From positions 2,028,501-2,092,500 of the forward strand of contig NZ_CP096563.1 of the NCBI RefSeq assembly GCF_023221595.1: DNA of 64,000 nt, given 5' to 3'. Both the position numbers and the translations under genes were made by a program. A model generated the notes under the pieces. That model was not told where the DNA came from, did not search any database, and saw nothing but the letters and a program-made list of their open reading frames with translations. Shown here one piece after another: positions 47,529 to 57,134 of the stretch; the stretch's first letter is position 1; the number at the start of each line of letters is the position of its first letter. Source of the DNA: Rhodococcus qingshengii JCM 15477 (GTDB lineage: Bacteria > Actinomycetota > Actinomycetes > Mycobacteriales > Mycobacteriaceae).

Positions 47529-47689
47529 CGCACACCTCCTCACAGTCAATACCGGTCAATGTTCAATCGACCGCCGTTATATGAACGTTACAGAAGGTTC
47601 GTGAGGATTGCTCAGTGCTTTTCGTCTCCGTGACGTCCTTTTCGGACCGAAAGGGTGGTTTTACCTGCGAAATTGTCGATCATTGATTC

Positions 47690-48250
47690 ATGCGGAAAAA
47701 AGGCGATTCTCCCCACATCGACCGGGAACGACGACGCGCGCTGATCCGTGGTGCAGTGCTTCGACCCACGCTGACGGTGATCGCCTTCGGATGCGCGTAT
47801 TTCTTTCTGCCGTGGATCGATGTACATACCGCCAGTGCAATCTTCCTCTTGATCGGTGGAGGCGCCGCGGTACTTGCCGTGACCACCTGGCAGGTGTGGC
47901 GAATTCTGCGTTCCGATGTGCCATCTCTGCAGGCGGTCGAAGCTGTGGCGGTGGTGATGCCGACGTACTTGTTGTTGGTGTCCATCACTTATTTTTCGGT
48001 CGAGCATGCAAGCCCTGGCAGTTTCACCGAACCGCTGTCGCGTATGGCGGCGCTGTACTTTTCGTTGTCCGTCTTCTCGACAGTCGGATTCGGTGACATC
48101 GCCGCGCAGACGGACCTTGCCCGGGGGCTCGTGAGCCTCCAGATCGTCTGCAATCTGGTGTTGATCGGATTCGGCGTTCGATTCGTCGTTGCCGCAGTGT
48201 CGTGGGCGAAAGCGCACCGCTCGCCTTCGAGCGGACCTGAAATCACCTAG
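47690..48250 (+). CDS. Two-pore-helix type potassium channel-like protein
   Basis: 186 residues. Hydrophobic segments lie at about 26-43, 48-70, 86-104 and 147-170. The pore loop between the last two carries the K+ selectivity filter T131-VGFGD-136 after ALYFSLSVFS. The N-terminus is basic and cytosolic. The protein is thus a small K+ channel with two extra N-terminal helices and no regulatory domain. It is divergent from the Hsp70-like gene (161-bp gap without obvious operator) and converges on the metallophosphoesterase gene. Confidence 0.85.
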   Translation: MRKKGDSPHIDRERRRALIRGAVLRPTLTVIAFGCAYFFLPWIDVHTASAIFLLIGGGAAVLAVTTWQVWRILRSDVPSLQAVEAVAVVMPTYLLLVSITYFSVEHASPGSFTEPLSRMAALYFSLSVFSTVGFGDIAAQTDLARGLVSLQIVCNLVLIGFGVRFVVAAVSWAKAHRSPSSGPEIT

Positions 48251-48269
48251 GACACTGCGGCAATCGGAG

Positions 48270-49985
48270 TCATCGTCCGGTGTGGACCAACAATTCGACG
48301 TTCTGGTCGACGCCGGTACCCGTCAGCTTCGGGTCGCGGTGGATGTCGTTGAACGACAGTTCGCGGTACAGCGAGGCGAGCCCGGCTGCCGACTTGTCGC
48401 TGTAGTCGACGGAATTGGGACTCTCCGCCTCGAAGAGCGTCGCAAGCAACGACACCGTTCCGTCATGGTTGTCCGCGATCTCGATGATGCGTCCGAGTTG
48501 CGGGTAGTCGATGTGCGAGGCGGTGTTGATCTCCCAGAAGCCCTGCTCGGGGGTCGCGCCGGGCCACGGGGTGATCTTGTTCTCGTGGGTGTGTCCGTTG
48601 ACCCAGGCAAGTACGTTCGGGAAACGATGCAGCAAGTCGAGAAGCTGTGAACCGCGCAGGCGTGGCTCGAGGACGTTCTCGGGGTCGGGAATGAGATTGT
48701 CCATCGTGTCGCTCGTGTGGTGACTGAACAGCACGAAATACGTGTCACCTCGCGACTCGGTGACGCGAGAGCCCGCGGCGTCGTAGTAGGTGCTGCTGCC
48801 GGCGCGCAGGGTGTTCTCGATCCACTGGAACTGAGCGGCGCCCAGCGAACCGTCGACGAGGCCCGCGCGGTTGGTGGAGTCCATGCTGATGCCGACGACG
48901 CCCGGTGCGATCTCGAACGAGTAGTAACCGATACCGGTTTCGCCGGCGTCGGGGGCGAAACCGTGTCCGACGGGGCCGGGACCGGTGTGCGCGGGATCAA
49001 GATGTGCGGCGATGAACTGTCGCGGTGTGAACGGCGCGCGCGACGGGTCGGGGGTGACCTGGCGCGGCGGCGTCGTGAAGGCGGACAGGATTCCGGGTAT
49101 CGCACTGGGATCGAACTTGGTGGCGACGTCGATCTGCTTGGCCTGCTCCGGTGAACCGGGCACCTCGAATTTGAGAGATCCCGTGTACATCGCTTCGAGC
49201 GGCGGGATGCCGCTGGGCACCGTGCCGGACACCGAGTCGTCGTGGTTGCCGAACACGCAGTACCAAGGGGTGTTCAGGCCGGGGCTCGACACGGGCGTGA
49301 AAGCGGCACCGAAGAAATCGGGGATCTCCGGGAATCCGGCCTTCTTGTACATGTCGAGCATCGGTGACTCGGGGTTCCAGTAGAGATCGGCACCCGAGTT
49401 CTGTACACCCTCGTAGCGGTCCTTGGCACCGGTGTTGGCGACGACGGTTCCGCCGTTGAGTGAGGTGAGGAACCAGTCGAGTTCGGCGAATTCCTTGTTG
49501 TCCGTGTTGTCGCCGGTGGTGACGACGGCATCGAAGGGTCGCGACGTGTGCGGGCCACTGCCGATCGAATTGACCCGGCGGACAAGTGAAATCAGCCCGT
49601 GTGCTGTCAGGGTCTCCTGGGGACGGAACGCCGAGCCGGTGATCTGGTGGACGTACTCAAATCGCATGGGGGACTGGGCGTCGACGATGTGGACGTCGGT
49701 CAACTGCACGAGTGAGGCGAGCGCGGTGCGTCGGTCCTCGCGTCCCGACTTCGGCTCGGCCAACTCGCTGCGCACGATGTTCGCCCAACCGGGTCCGGCG
49801 GTGAGCTTGGTGTAGCCGCTACTGCTGACGGGGGTGGACACGGACTCGAGAGTGGTGCCAGGACCTGACGTCGGAATGGTCGACGCGCCTGCATATTGCA
49901 GGCCCCACGGCTTGCCAAGGCTGACCGCGCCGACGGCGCCGAGTCCGGCGAAGGTCAGAAAACTACGGCGATTGATGTTCGTCAC
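48270..49985 (-). CDS. Tat-exported metallophosphoesterase (TIGR03767-like)
   Basis: 571 residues from GTG (reverse) 49985. A twin-arginine signal begins MTNINRRSFLTFAGLGAVGA. The calcineurin-like metal ligands are seen in order: TDVHIVDAQ, VTTGDNTDN, FGNHDDS, LFSHHTSDTM and VNGHTHENK. It probably hydrolyses phosphoester substrates outside the membrane. It matches, from memory, the actinobacterial PPA1498-type family. The neighbours (K+ channel, groES) suggest no pathway. Confidence 0.88.
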   Translation of the reverse strand: MTNINRRSFLTFAGLGAVGAVSLGKPWGLQYAGASTIPTSGPGTTLESVSTPVSSSGYTKLTAGPGWANIVRSELAEPKSGREDRRTALASLVQLTDVHIVDAQSPMRFEYVHQITGSAFRPQETLTAHGLISLVRRVNSIGSGPHTSRPFDAVVTTGDNTDNKEFAELDWFLTSLNGGTVVANTGAKDRYEGVQNSGADLYWNPESPMLDMYKKAGFPEIPDFFGAAFTPVSSPGLNTPWYCVFGNHDDSVSGTVPSGIPPLEAMYTGSLKFEVPGSPEQAKQIDVATKFDPSAIPGILSAFTTPPRQVTPDPSRAPFTPRQFIAAHLDPAHTGPGPVGHGFAPDAGETGIGYYSFEIAPGVVGISMDSTNRAGLVDGSLGAAQFQWIENTLRAGSSTYYDAAGSRVTESRGDTYFVLFSHHTSDTMDNLIPDPENVLEPRLRGSQLLDLLHRFPNVLAWVNGHTHENKITPWPGATPEQGFWEINTASHIDYPQLGRIIEIADNHDGTVSLLATLFEAESPNSVDYSDKSAAGLASLYRELSFNDIHRDPKLTGTGVDQNVELLVHTGR

Positions 49986-50067
49986 GAAGTGAACAATAGG
50001 TGAACGTGGTGGACGGCTGTCCTGTTTCGCTCTGGACGAAGAGAAAAATGCGCCCAGTCCTTGAGGG

Positions 50068-50094
50068 TTGGCACTCTCACGTATAGAGTGCCAA
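50068..50094 (+). promoter_or_regulatory. CIRCE operator (HrcA site) upstream of groES
   Basis: TTGGCACTC-N9-GAGTGCCAA is a perfect 9-9-9 inverted repeat and matches the CIRCE consensus TTAGCACTC-N9-GAGTGCTAA except for one symmetric base change in each arm. It lies 125 bp before the groES start. HrcA bound here represses groES-groEL1 until heat shock. The 233-bp gap 49986-50218 holds this site and presumably the overlapping promoter. Confidence 0.95.
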
Positions 50095-50218
50095 TTGGCG
50101 CTGATCGAGTTCCGGCACCCGCGACGACGGGACTGCAGTGACGCGCCGTAAACGGCATACCCAAACAGCTGTCCGAGGATCGCCTCGGACGCACATACCC
50201 CAAAGTGGAGGGCTCATC

Positions 50219-50518
50219 GTGGCGAGCGTCAACATCAAGCCGCTCGAGGACAAGATCCTCGTCCAGGCCAACGAGGCTGAAACGACGACGGCTTCCGGCC
50301 TGGTCATTCCTGACACAGCCAAGGAAAAGCCCCAGGAGGGCACCGTCGTTGCAGTCGGCGAAGGCCGCGTCAACGAGCAGGGCAACCGCATCCCGGTCGA
50401 CGTCAAGGAGGGTGACACGGTCATCTACTCCAAGTACGGCGGAACCGAGATCAAGTACGCCGGCCAGGAATACCTGATCCTGTCGGCACGCGACGTGCTG
50501 GCTGTCGTCTCCAAGTAA
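50219..50518 (+). CDS. groES: Co-chaperonin GroES
   Basis: 99 residues from GTG 50219 ([20 protein letters not shown]), with GGAGGG upstream at 50205-50210. The mobile loop is [20 protein letters not shown], and the C-terminal [19 protein letters not shown] is typical. GroES caps the GroEL cage. It is under CIRCE control and precedes groEL1 with an 86-bp gap that contains an inverted repeat. Confidence 0.96.
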   Translation: MASVNIKPLEDKILVQANEAETTTASGLVIPDTAKEKPQEGTVVAVGEGRVNEQGNRIPVDVKEGDTVIYSKYGGTEIKYAGQEYLILSARDVLAVVSK

Positions 50519-50529
50519 GACACACGTGA

Positions 50530-52215
<1,686 letters not shown>

Positions 52216-52243
52216 CTCGCTGCTCGTAGTTTCGACAAAGAAG

Positions 52244-52279
52244 AGATCCCCCACCGGATTCCGGTGGGGGATCTTTTTT
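52244..52279 (+). terminator. Intrinsic terminator after groEL1
   Basis: AGATCCCCCACCGG (52244-52257) and CCGGTGGGGGATCT (52261-52274) form a perfect 14-bp stem with an ATT loop, followed by TTTTTT (52274-52279). It also faces the end of the convergent rskA gene. Confidence 0.93.
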
Positions 52280-52289
52280 CGTCTGGCGA

Positions 52290-53027
52290 TCAGATGAGCG
52301 GGATCGTTGCGAACGGCTCGCTCGTCGGCTGCTGCGATCCGCCGGGCGGTTCGACAGTGAACGCCAACTTCGTATTCGGACCGATGCCGTCGAGCACCAC
52401 CTGGGTAGTGGGTTTGACGTCGCCCGGAGCCATCGTCCCCATCGGGATCATCGTGGTGTCGTCGGTGTCGCCCGGCACCAGCCACATCTGGTAGACGGTA
52501 TCCGGACTCGGGGGAGTCACATCGTTCATCACGAGGACTGCGGCGTCTTCGGAGGGCGAGAACAGCGTCGTGGCACTACCGCCGCCCGGGATTTCACGCG
52601 TCGTGGCATGAACGTCGGGTGCTGCCATGATTTCGGACGCGGGGTTCTGCGGCGGCGTGTTGTCGGACAGCGTGCGCCCGATTCCGATGCCGCCGACCAG
52701 GATTGCGACTGCGGCGGCCGCCGCAAGAGCCACGGTCCACGGGCGTCGACGGTTACGGCGCTCGGCCAGCGAAACGGGGGCATTGGGAGCAGCGGCCTGC
52801 TCTGCGATCGAGGCAAGGACGCTGCTGCGCAGCGACGGCGGGGGCTCGACGGCGTCGACGACGGTCATCGCGGCCATGGTTTCGGCGGTGAGCCGGACCT
52901 GGGCGTCGAATTCGGCGTGGGTCGCGGAGTCCGAAGCGGCAAGTCGTTTGTCGACCTCACGGCGCTCGTCGAGGTCCAACGCATCGATCGCGTAGGCGTA
53001 CGCGTAGTCGATCAGCTCTTCGTCCAT
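52290..53027 (-). CDS. rskA: Anti-sigma-K factor RskA
   Basis: 245 residues. The N-terminal cytosolic part (1-95) has the anti-sigma segment DYAYAYAIDALDLDERREVD, without the zinc HxxxCxxC motif. One membrane helix is at about 97-116, followed by the extracytoplasmic RskA domain with DVTPPSPDTVYQMWLVPGD near the C-terminus. RskA holds SigK at the membrane until cleaved by regulated proteolysis. The ATG lies one base after the sigK stop, typical of sigma/anti-sigma coupling. Confidence 0.93.
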   Translation of the reverse strand: MDEELIDYAYAYAIDALDLDERREVDKRLAASDSATHAEFDAQVRLTAETMAAMTVVDAVEPPPSLRSSVLASIAEQAAAPNAPVSLAERRNRRRPWTVALAAAAAVAILVGGIGIGRTLSDNTPPQNPASEIMAAPDVHATTREIPGGGSATTLFSPSEDAAVLVMNDVTPPSPDTVYQMWLVPGDTDDTTMIPMGTMAPGDVKPTTQVVLDGIGPNTKLAFTVEPPGGSQQPTSEPFATIPLI

Positions 53028-53028
53028 C

Positions 53029-53697
53029 TCACATCACCCCCAAACATCCACGTAGGCGCAGTAGTCCGTCGCGAATTCGCGACTTGATCGTGGGAATCGC
53101 CACGCCGAGATCTTCGGCCACCTCGCGGTACGTTCGGCCGCCGTAATAGGCGAGAGTCACCGATTGGCGCTGAGTGTCCGTCAGCGTTTCGAGACAGTCG
53201 GTGACAGCACGATGCTCGTCTCTTCGTGTCACTTCGTCGCTGACGACGTCGAACTCGGGAGTGGCATTGGTGGTGTCGTAGAGAGCCTGTCGATCCGAAC
53301 TCGACTGTTCTGAGCGCACGCGATCCACTGCGCGCCGGTGGGCAAGTGTCAGGAGCCAGGAGAGCGCGGACCCCTTGGCGGGGTCGAAGCTGTCGGCTGA
53401 TTTCCAGGCTTGGAGGTAGACCTCTTGGACCGCTTCCTCGGAGAAACCTGGATCACGGAGTACACGAAGAACCATGCCGTACACACGGGAGCTGGTTCGG
53501 TCGTAGAACTCGGCGAAGGCGCTCTGGTCGCCACCGGCGACGTTCGCGAGGATCACTGCCAGCTCGCGTGATTCCGCGATGCGCGCGGTGCGGGCCGCAG
53601 AATTGTCCGTCGGGCATGCGTCGGCCGCATCCGACGCATGGTCTGGCTCGCTCACGAAGAGTTGTCTCGCTTCATCGCGTACAACCGTAGCGTGCAT
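53029..53697 (-). CDS. sigK: ECF sigma factor SigK
   Basis: 222 residues. Region 2 reads FAEFYDRTSSRVYGMVLRVL with the DNA-melting helix SEEAVQEVYLQAWKSADSFD; region 4 reads TLTDTQRQSVTLAYYGGRTY and ATPTIK-like VAIPTIKSRIRDGLLRLRG. The first 40 residues are a variable extension; a shorter start is possible. In mycobacteria SigK drives mpt70/mpt83, and here the adjacent upstream gene encodes a fasciclin lipoprotein of that type. Confidence 0.92.
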   Translation of the reverse strand: MHATVVRDEARQLFVSEPDHASDAADACPTDNSAARTARIAESRELAVILANVAGGDQSAFAEFYDRTSSRVYGMVLRVLRDPGFSEEAVQEVYLQAWKSADSFDPAKGSALSWLLTLAHRRAVDRVRSEQSSSDRQALYDTTNATPEFDVVSDEVTRRDEHRAVTDCLETLTDTQRQSVTLAYYGGRTYREVAEDLGVAIPTIKSRIRDGLLRLRGCLGVM

Positions 53698-53730
53698 GTC
53701 CGGTTCTTTTCTCTTGGCCCGCCGTTGGCC

Positions 53731-53776
53731 GCTGTGCGCCTTTATTAACCGCGGGGGGTTGATAAAGGCGCACAGC
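53731..53776 (-). terminator. Long hairpin between the fasciclin gene and sigK
   Basis: Perfect 15-bp arms at 53731-53745 and 53762-53776 (GCTGTGCGCCTTTAT and complement), with inner AACC/GGTT pairing, give a stem of up to about 19 bp. It lies 10 bp after the fasciclin gene stop and would limit read-through into sigK. Confidence 0.82.
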
Positions 53777-53785
53777 AGGTGGGGA

Positions 53786-54451
53786 CTACTGCGGCATCAG
53801 CACCGAATCGATGAGGTAGACGGTGGCGTTTGCGGTCTTGACTCCACCGCAGACGACAGTTGCGTCGTTGACCTTGATGTTGTCACCGGATCCGGTGACG
53901 GTGACCGTTCCGCCCTCGGCGGTGGGGTGAGTTCCGTCGATCGCGTCAGGGGCGATCTGGCCGGGAACCACGTGGTAGGTGAGGATCTTGGTCAGCATGG
54001 CGCTGTCCGTCTTGAGGCTGTCGATCGTGGCGGGGTCGATCTTGGCGAATGCCGAGTCGATCGGTGCGAAGACGGTGAACTCGCCGCCGTTGAGGGTGTC
54101 GACCAGGTTGACGTCCGGGTTGAGCTGGCCGGAGACTGCCGCGGTCAAGGTGGTGAGCAACGGATTGTTGGATGCCGCTGTGGCAACCGGATCCTGGGCC
54201 ATTCCGCTGACCGATCCGGCGCCGCTCGGCACTGCAGCTGCGTAGTCGGCACAACCTGCACCGACCAGATCAGAAGCGGGCTCTGCCATCGCGCTGCTGG
54301 GAGACATGCTCGATCCCATGGCAGAAGACGTCATGGCGGCGCTGGACGTGTCGGTCGACGAATCGTTGTCGTCCGAGGAGCAACCGACCACGCCGAAGAC
54401 GGCGAAAGAGGCTGCTGCGGTGACTGCCAGAACTCGAGTAGAGGTGTTCAT
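53786..54451 (-). CDS. Fasciclin-domain lipoprotein (MPT83/MPT70-like)
   Basis: 221 residues from ATG (reverse) 54451, with AGGAAGG upstream. A lipoprotein signal ends VFGVVGC, followed by a Ser/Asp-rich linker. The fasciclin (FAS1) domain, about 85-221, has [51 protein letters not shown] and the C-terminal [13 protein letters not shown]. It is a surface adhesion-type protein homologous to MPT83. A SigK-type promoter lies upstream (54498-54525), and sigK-rskA follow on the same strand. Confidence 0.93.
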   Translation of the reverse strand: MNTSTRVLAVTAAASFAVFGVVGCSSDDNDSSTDTSSAAMTSSAMGSSMSPSSAMAEPASDLVGAGCADYAAAVPSGAGSVSGMAQDPVATAASNNPLLTTLTAAVSGQLNPDVNLVDTLNGGEFTVFAPIDSAFAKIDPATIDSLKTDSAMLTKILTYHVVPGQIAPDAIDGTHPTAEGGTVTVTGSGDNIKVNDATVVCGGVKTANATVYLIDSVLMPQ

Positions 54452-54497
54452 GGGTCTGCCTTCCTGAAGGGATGTGCTGAGGTGCACTGTCAGAAGG

Positions 54498-54525
54498 CAT
54501 TCGGAGGCGGGCGTCGGTCGGATGG
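54498..54525 (-). promoter_or_regulatory. Putative SigK-dependent promoter of the fasciclin gene
   Basis: On the minus strand CCATCC (54525-54520) and CGAATG (54503-54498) are spaced by exactly 16 bp. This fits the SigK consensus known from mycobacteria (CCATCC, about 16 bp, CGAATC) in 11 of 12 positions. It lies 47 bp before the ATG. Confidence 0.75.
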
Positions 54526-54571
54526 GTCGTGTCGGAAATTCTTTTCGACGGTGTCCCGTCCACACGCAAAA

Positions 54572-54593
54572 GCCCCCGAAAACTCTCGGGGGC
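54572..54593 (-). terminator. Terminator after whiB3
   Basis: GCCCCCGA (54572-54579) and TCGGGGGC (54586-54593), stem of 8 bp; read on the minus strand it is followed by TTTTGC. It lies just downstream of the whiB3 stop. Confidence 0.8.
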
Positions 54594-54616
54594 CTAGTGC
54601 GCTCTACCTACATGTA

Positions 54617-54913
54617 TCAGGAAGCTATGCGGGTGGTGCGACGGTGGCGCGCGTGTAGTTCACGTTCGGTTTCCGACATTCCTCCCCAGATGCCGTACGG
54701 CTCGGCGACGGTCAGCGCGTGGCTGCGGCACTGCATCAGGACCGGGCACTGACGGCACATCTCTTTTGCGCGGGTTTCGCGCTGGGCACGTGCTCTACCG
54801 CGTTCGCCATCGGGATGGAAGAACATGGAGGAGTCGACTCCGCGGCACAGACCGTGCATCTGCCAGTCCCAGATGTCTGCGTTGGGGCCTGGAAGGTGAT
54901 TCGGTGCAGGCAT
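54617..54913 (-). CDS. whiB3: WhiB-family iron-sulfur regulator WhiB3
   Basis: 98 residues. The four cluster cysteines are C23, C53, C56 and C62 (CxxC then C), and the WhiB signature GIWGGMSETERE is followed by a basic tail. The N-terminal LPGPNADIWDWQMHGLCRG and FFHPDGERGRARAQR agree with WhiB3, which binds a [4Fe-4S] cluster and the principal sigma factor to sense redox state. AAGGAGT lies 5 bp before the ATG. It has the same neighbours (groEL1 side, sigD side) as in mycobacteria. Confidence 0.94.
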   Translation of the reverse strand: MPAPNHLPGPNADIWDWQMHGLCRGVDSSMFFHPDGERGRARAQRETRAKEMCRQCPVLMQCRSHALTVAEPYGIWGGMSETERELHARHRRTTRIAS

Positions 54914-55531
54914 GTTGACTCCTTACTGCAAGCTCGCGTTGATCAACGAGCGGACCAAGTTGCCCGGAGGTTATCCGGGCCTTCTGAATCGTTCACGCTT
55001 GCTAACCGTAAGGGTGCTGAGTAAATCGCGTCAATAGGCTCGTTCAGTGGCGATCGGCATATATCGAAATGCGAGAGTTAACGAAGTATATATTTACATT
55101 TCGGGCTCCTCGTGCGTTGTTCTGCGCCGATGTCGAAATTGGGTCGATCGAGGTGGCGGCCGGCAAGCCTGGCTGCTCGAGATGCGAAACCCACAGATCA
55201 GGGATATGTTCGAGGCTGATCGCCCGGCGAAATCACTCAGTCATTCGGCTCGGTTTGCGTCATTTGTCCGATATTGCGTGGGCGTGGTTGCACTCCATTT
55301 CGGGACTTAGTGCCCAAGTTTCAACTAGGACATCCGTCCAATAAGTAATGCGCAGTTAACGTCACGGATATATGCCCGTTAAATATCATTACGAGTACAT
55401 TTGGCAAATCTCAGTTGAATATCTGATTAACTCCGACAAACTTGCCTTTTCGTGTTTCGTGCGACTTTTGGCATCGTTGGTGTGACGCCGGTCGTGCGAA
55501 TGTCTGCTCGTGCTGCTGCGATGATCAACCT
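54914..55531. other. Long AT-rich intergenic region between whiB3 and a divergent gene
   Basis: 618 bp without a convincing gene. It contains a leader hairpin GCCCGGA-GGTTA-TCCGGGC (54962-54980) and a candidate whiB3 promoter near 55005-55034. From about 55055 to 55100 and 55330 to 55440 the sequence is much richer in A and T than the window, with TATATATC-like tracts and repeated GTTAACG. It probably carries regulatory sites for both genes. Confidence 0.6.
55005..55034 (-). promoter_or_regulatory. Candidate whiB3 promoter
   Basis: On the minus strand TTGACG (55034-55029) and TACGGT (55010-55005) are spaced by 18 bp, about 90 bp before the whiB3 ATG. A 7-bp hairpin (54962-54980) lies in the predicted leader. 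Confidence 0.45.
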
Positions 55532-56380
55532 GTGTCGACACCTGCGCGCCCTCAATCACCTGTGCCCAACGAAACAACTGCACTTCCAGGGTCCCTCGAG
55601 TCTGCCGCGTTCGGTGCGGATCCGGATCTCGTCCGCCTCCCGGCGCCTTGCTCTACCCGAGATTGGTGGACAACGGCAGTAGTGCTGGGTGGTCAGGGCC
55701 GCTACGCAAGAGCGCGGGCTGCATTGGATGTCCTCGATCGGCTCACGGCCGGTTTCTCGACGCACTCGGATCGAGTTCTTGCCTCTCTGTCTACCAGCAC
55801 GAGGGCGTCGTTTCTTCGCCAGAGCGGACGCCATGCACTCGCGTCCACGTGGGACGGGCGCGCACTGGCGATCGTCGGCGGCCTGCCAGGTGATCCAGAG
55901 GCTGCCTGTGACGCTCTGACCGGTCTGGCCGCAGACGCCCTCGGCTGTGGCAGGCTCCCGCTCGGCTGGCGCCTGCTGGCGCAATGTCGGGCGCGTCTGG
56001 ATGCCGAGGGCGGGCTGTGGCGGCAGGAAATTCGGATCGAATGGGTCTCCGCAGAATTGGCGTTGGCGGGGGGCGACTTCGCTCGTGCCCGCAGACACGC
56101 AGAACGCGCCGTCGAATTGTCAGCGGAATCGGAGTCTGTGCGGCACCGCGTGAAGTCGGATCTGCTGCGTAGCGCCGCGCTGACCGGAACCGACGCGAGC
56201 GCAGCCGTGAAGATGGCAGCAGATGTGTTCGCGCGGTGCCGGCAATACGGCCTGCTGCCCCTGGCCTGGGCGTCGTCTCTGTTGATCGAAGGTGTCAGCG
56301 GTGAGAGAACCTCACCGAGTGCCCGGGAGATCGGCGATCTGATTGCGATGCGTGGTGGATCACTCCTACCTTTGTCGTAA
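55532..56380 (+). CDS. Hypothetical helical-repeat protein (Rv3415c-like position)
   Basis: 282 residues from GTG 55532; an ATG at 55442 gives a Cys-rich extension that looks non-coding. The body consists of helix pairs similar to TPR units (VVLGGQGRYARARAALDVLD, LGWRLLAQCRARLDAEGG, LALAGGDFARARRHAERAVE). No signal or membrane segment is seen. The same type of gene lies between whiB3 and sigD in mycobacteria. The function is unknown; a scaffold role near SigD is only a guess. Confidence 0.78.
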   Translation: MSTPARPQSPVPNETTALPGSLESAAFGADPDLVRLPAPCSTRDWWTTAVVLGGQGRYARARAALDVLDRLTAGFSTHSDRVLASLSTSTRASFLRQSGRHALASTWDGRALAIVGGLPGDPEAACDALTGLAADALGCGRLPLGWRLLAQCRARLDAEGGLWRQEIRIEWVSAELALAGGDFARARRHAERAVELSAESESVRHRVKSDLLRSAALTGTDASAAVKMAADVFARCRQYGLLPLAWASSLLIEGVSGERTSPSAREIGDLIAMRGGSLLPLS

Positions 56381-56555
56381 CCACTCCACCGAAGTCTCCG
56401 GAGAACATTCCAGAAGGAGCTGTATCGATATCGCGACTGCTGGGCAGGTATGCGGAGACCAGTCGGTCCGGATGGTTACTCTTAGAGGGTTCCGCTGAGA
56501 GCGGGAGCACACCCGCTCGGGAGGTGCCACTGTAACGCCAGGATTTTCGCTGACG

Positions 56556-57134
56556 ATGACAAATACGAGCGATGAGTTGGACACCGCGGTCGCTGCTGCT
56601 GCGCAGGGCGACCGTACAGCTCTAGCTTTGGTTCTGGAGAACATCCGACCGATGGTGGTGCGCTACTGCCGCGGTCGAGTGGGTGCGGCCGAGAGAGGAC
56701 ACCTGTCCGCTGACGACGTCGCACAGGAAGTCTGTCTGGCCGTGATGACCGCGCTGCCGCGTTATCAGGACCAGGGACGCCCGTTCATGGCCTTTGTGTA
56801 CGGAATTGCCGCGCACAAGGTTGCGGACGCACATCGAAGCTCCGCCCGTAACAAGTCGGAGCCCGTTTCCGAAGTACCGGATGTAATAGCACTGGATGAT
56901 GGTCCCGAACAGCGAGCTCTCGATTCGGAGTCCAGCAGACAGATGCACGAACTTCTCGGCACACTTCCGGAGAAGCATCGAGAAATCTTGATACTTCGCC
57001 TGGTGGTCGGGATGTCGGCCGAGGAAACGGCCGTCGCCGTCGGTAGTACCGCCGGAGCTGTACGAGTCGCTCAGCACAGAGCGATCGCGAAACTGAAAAA
57101 AGAAGTGACGAAAGCAGGTGAGAGCTTTGGCTAG
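56556..57134 (+). CDS. sigD: ECF sigma factor SigD
   Basis: 192 residues. Region 2 has HLSADDVAQEVCLAVMTALP and RPFMAFVYGIAAHKVADAHR; region 4 has LLGTLPEKHREILILRLVVG and the helix-turn-helix SAEETAVAVGSTAGAVRVAQ. In mycobacteria SigD responds to nutrient limitation under RelA. The start has only a weak binding site. In the 175-bp leader a hairpin GAGCGGG-AGCACA-CCCGCTC (56499-56518) precedes it. The anti-sigma gene overlaps its end by 17 bp. Confidence 0.93.
   Translation: MTNTSDELDTAVAAAAQGDRTALALVLENIRPMVVRYCRGRVGAAERGHLSADDVAQEVCLAVMTALPRYQDQGRPFMAFVYGIAAHKVADAHRSSARNKSEPVSEVPDVIALDDGPEQRALDSESSRQMHELLGTLPEKHREILILRLVVGMSAEETAVAVGSTAGAVRVAQHRAIAKLKKEVTKAGESFG

Noticed and set aside
47529..47689. 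Operator or origin-like AT stretch between the Hsp70-like and channel genes
   Set aside because: Only a short AT-rich segment (GTTATATGAACGTTAC) with no clear symmetry or DnaA-box cluster.
55442..55531. Cys-rich N-terminal extension of the Rv3415c-type protein
   Set aside because: Composition (CDFWHRWCDAGRANVCSCCC) looks non-coding and no ribosome site precedes the ATG; GTG 55532 preferred, with moderate certainty.
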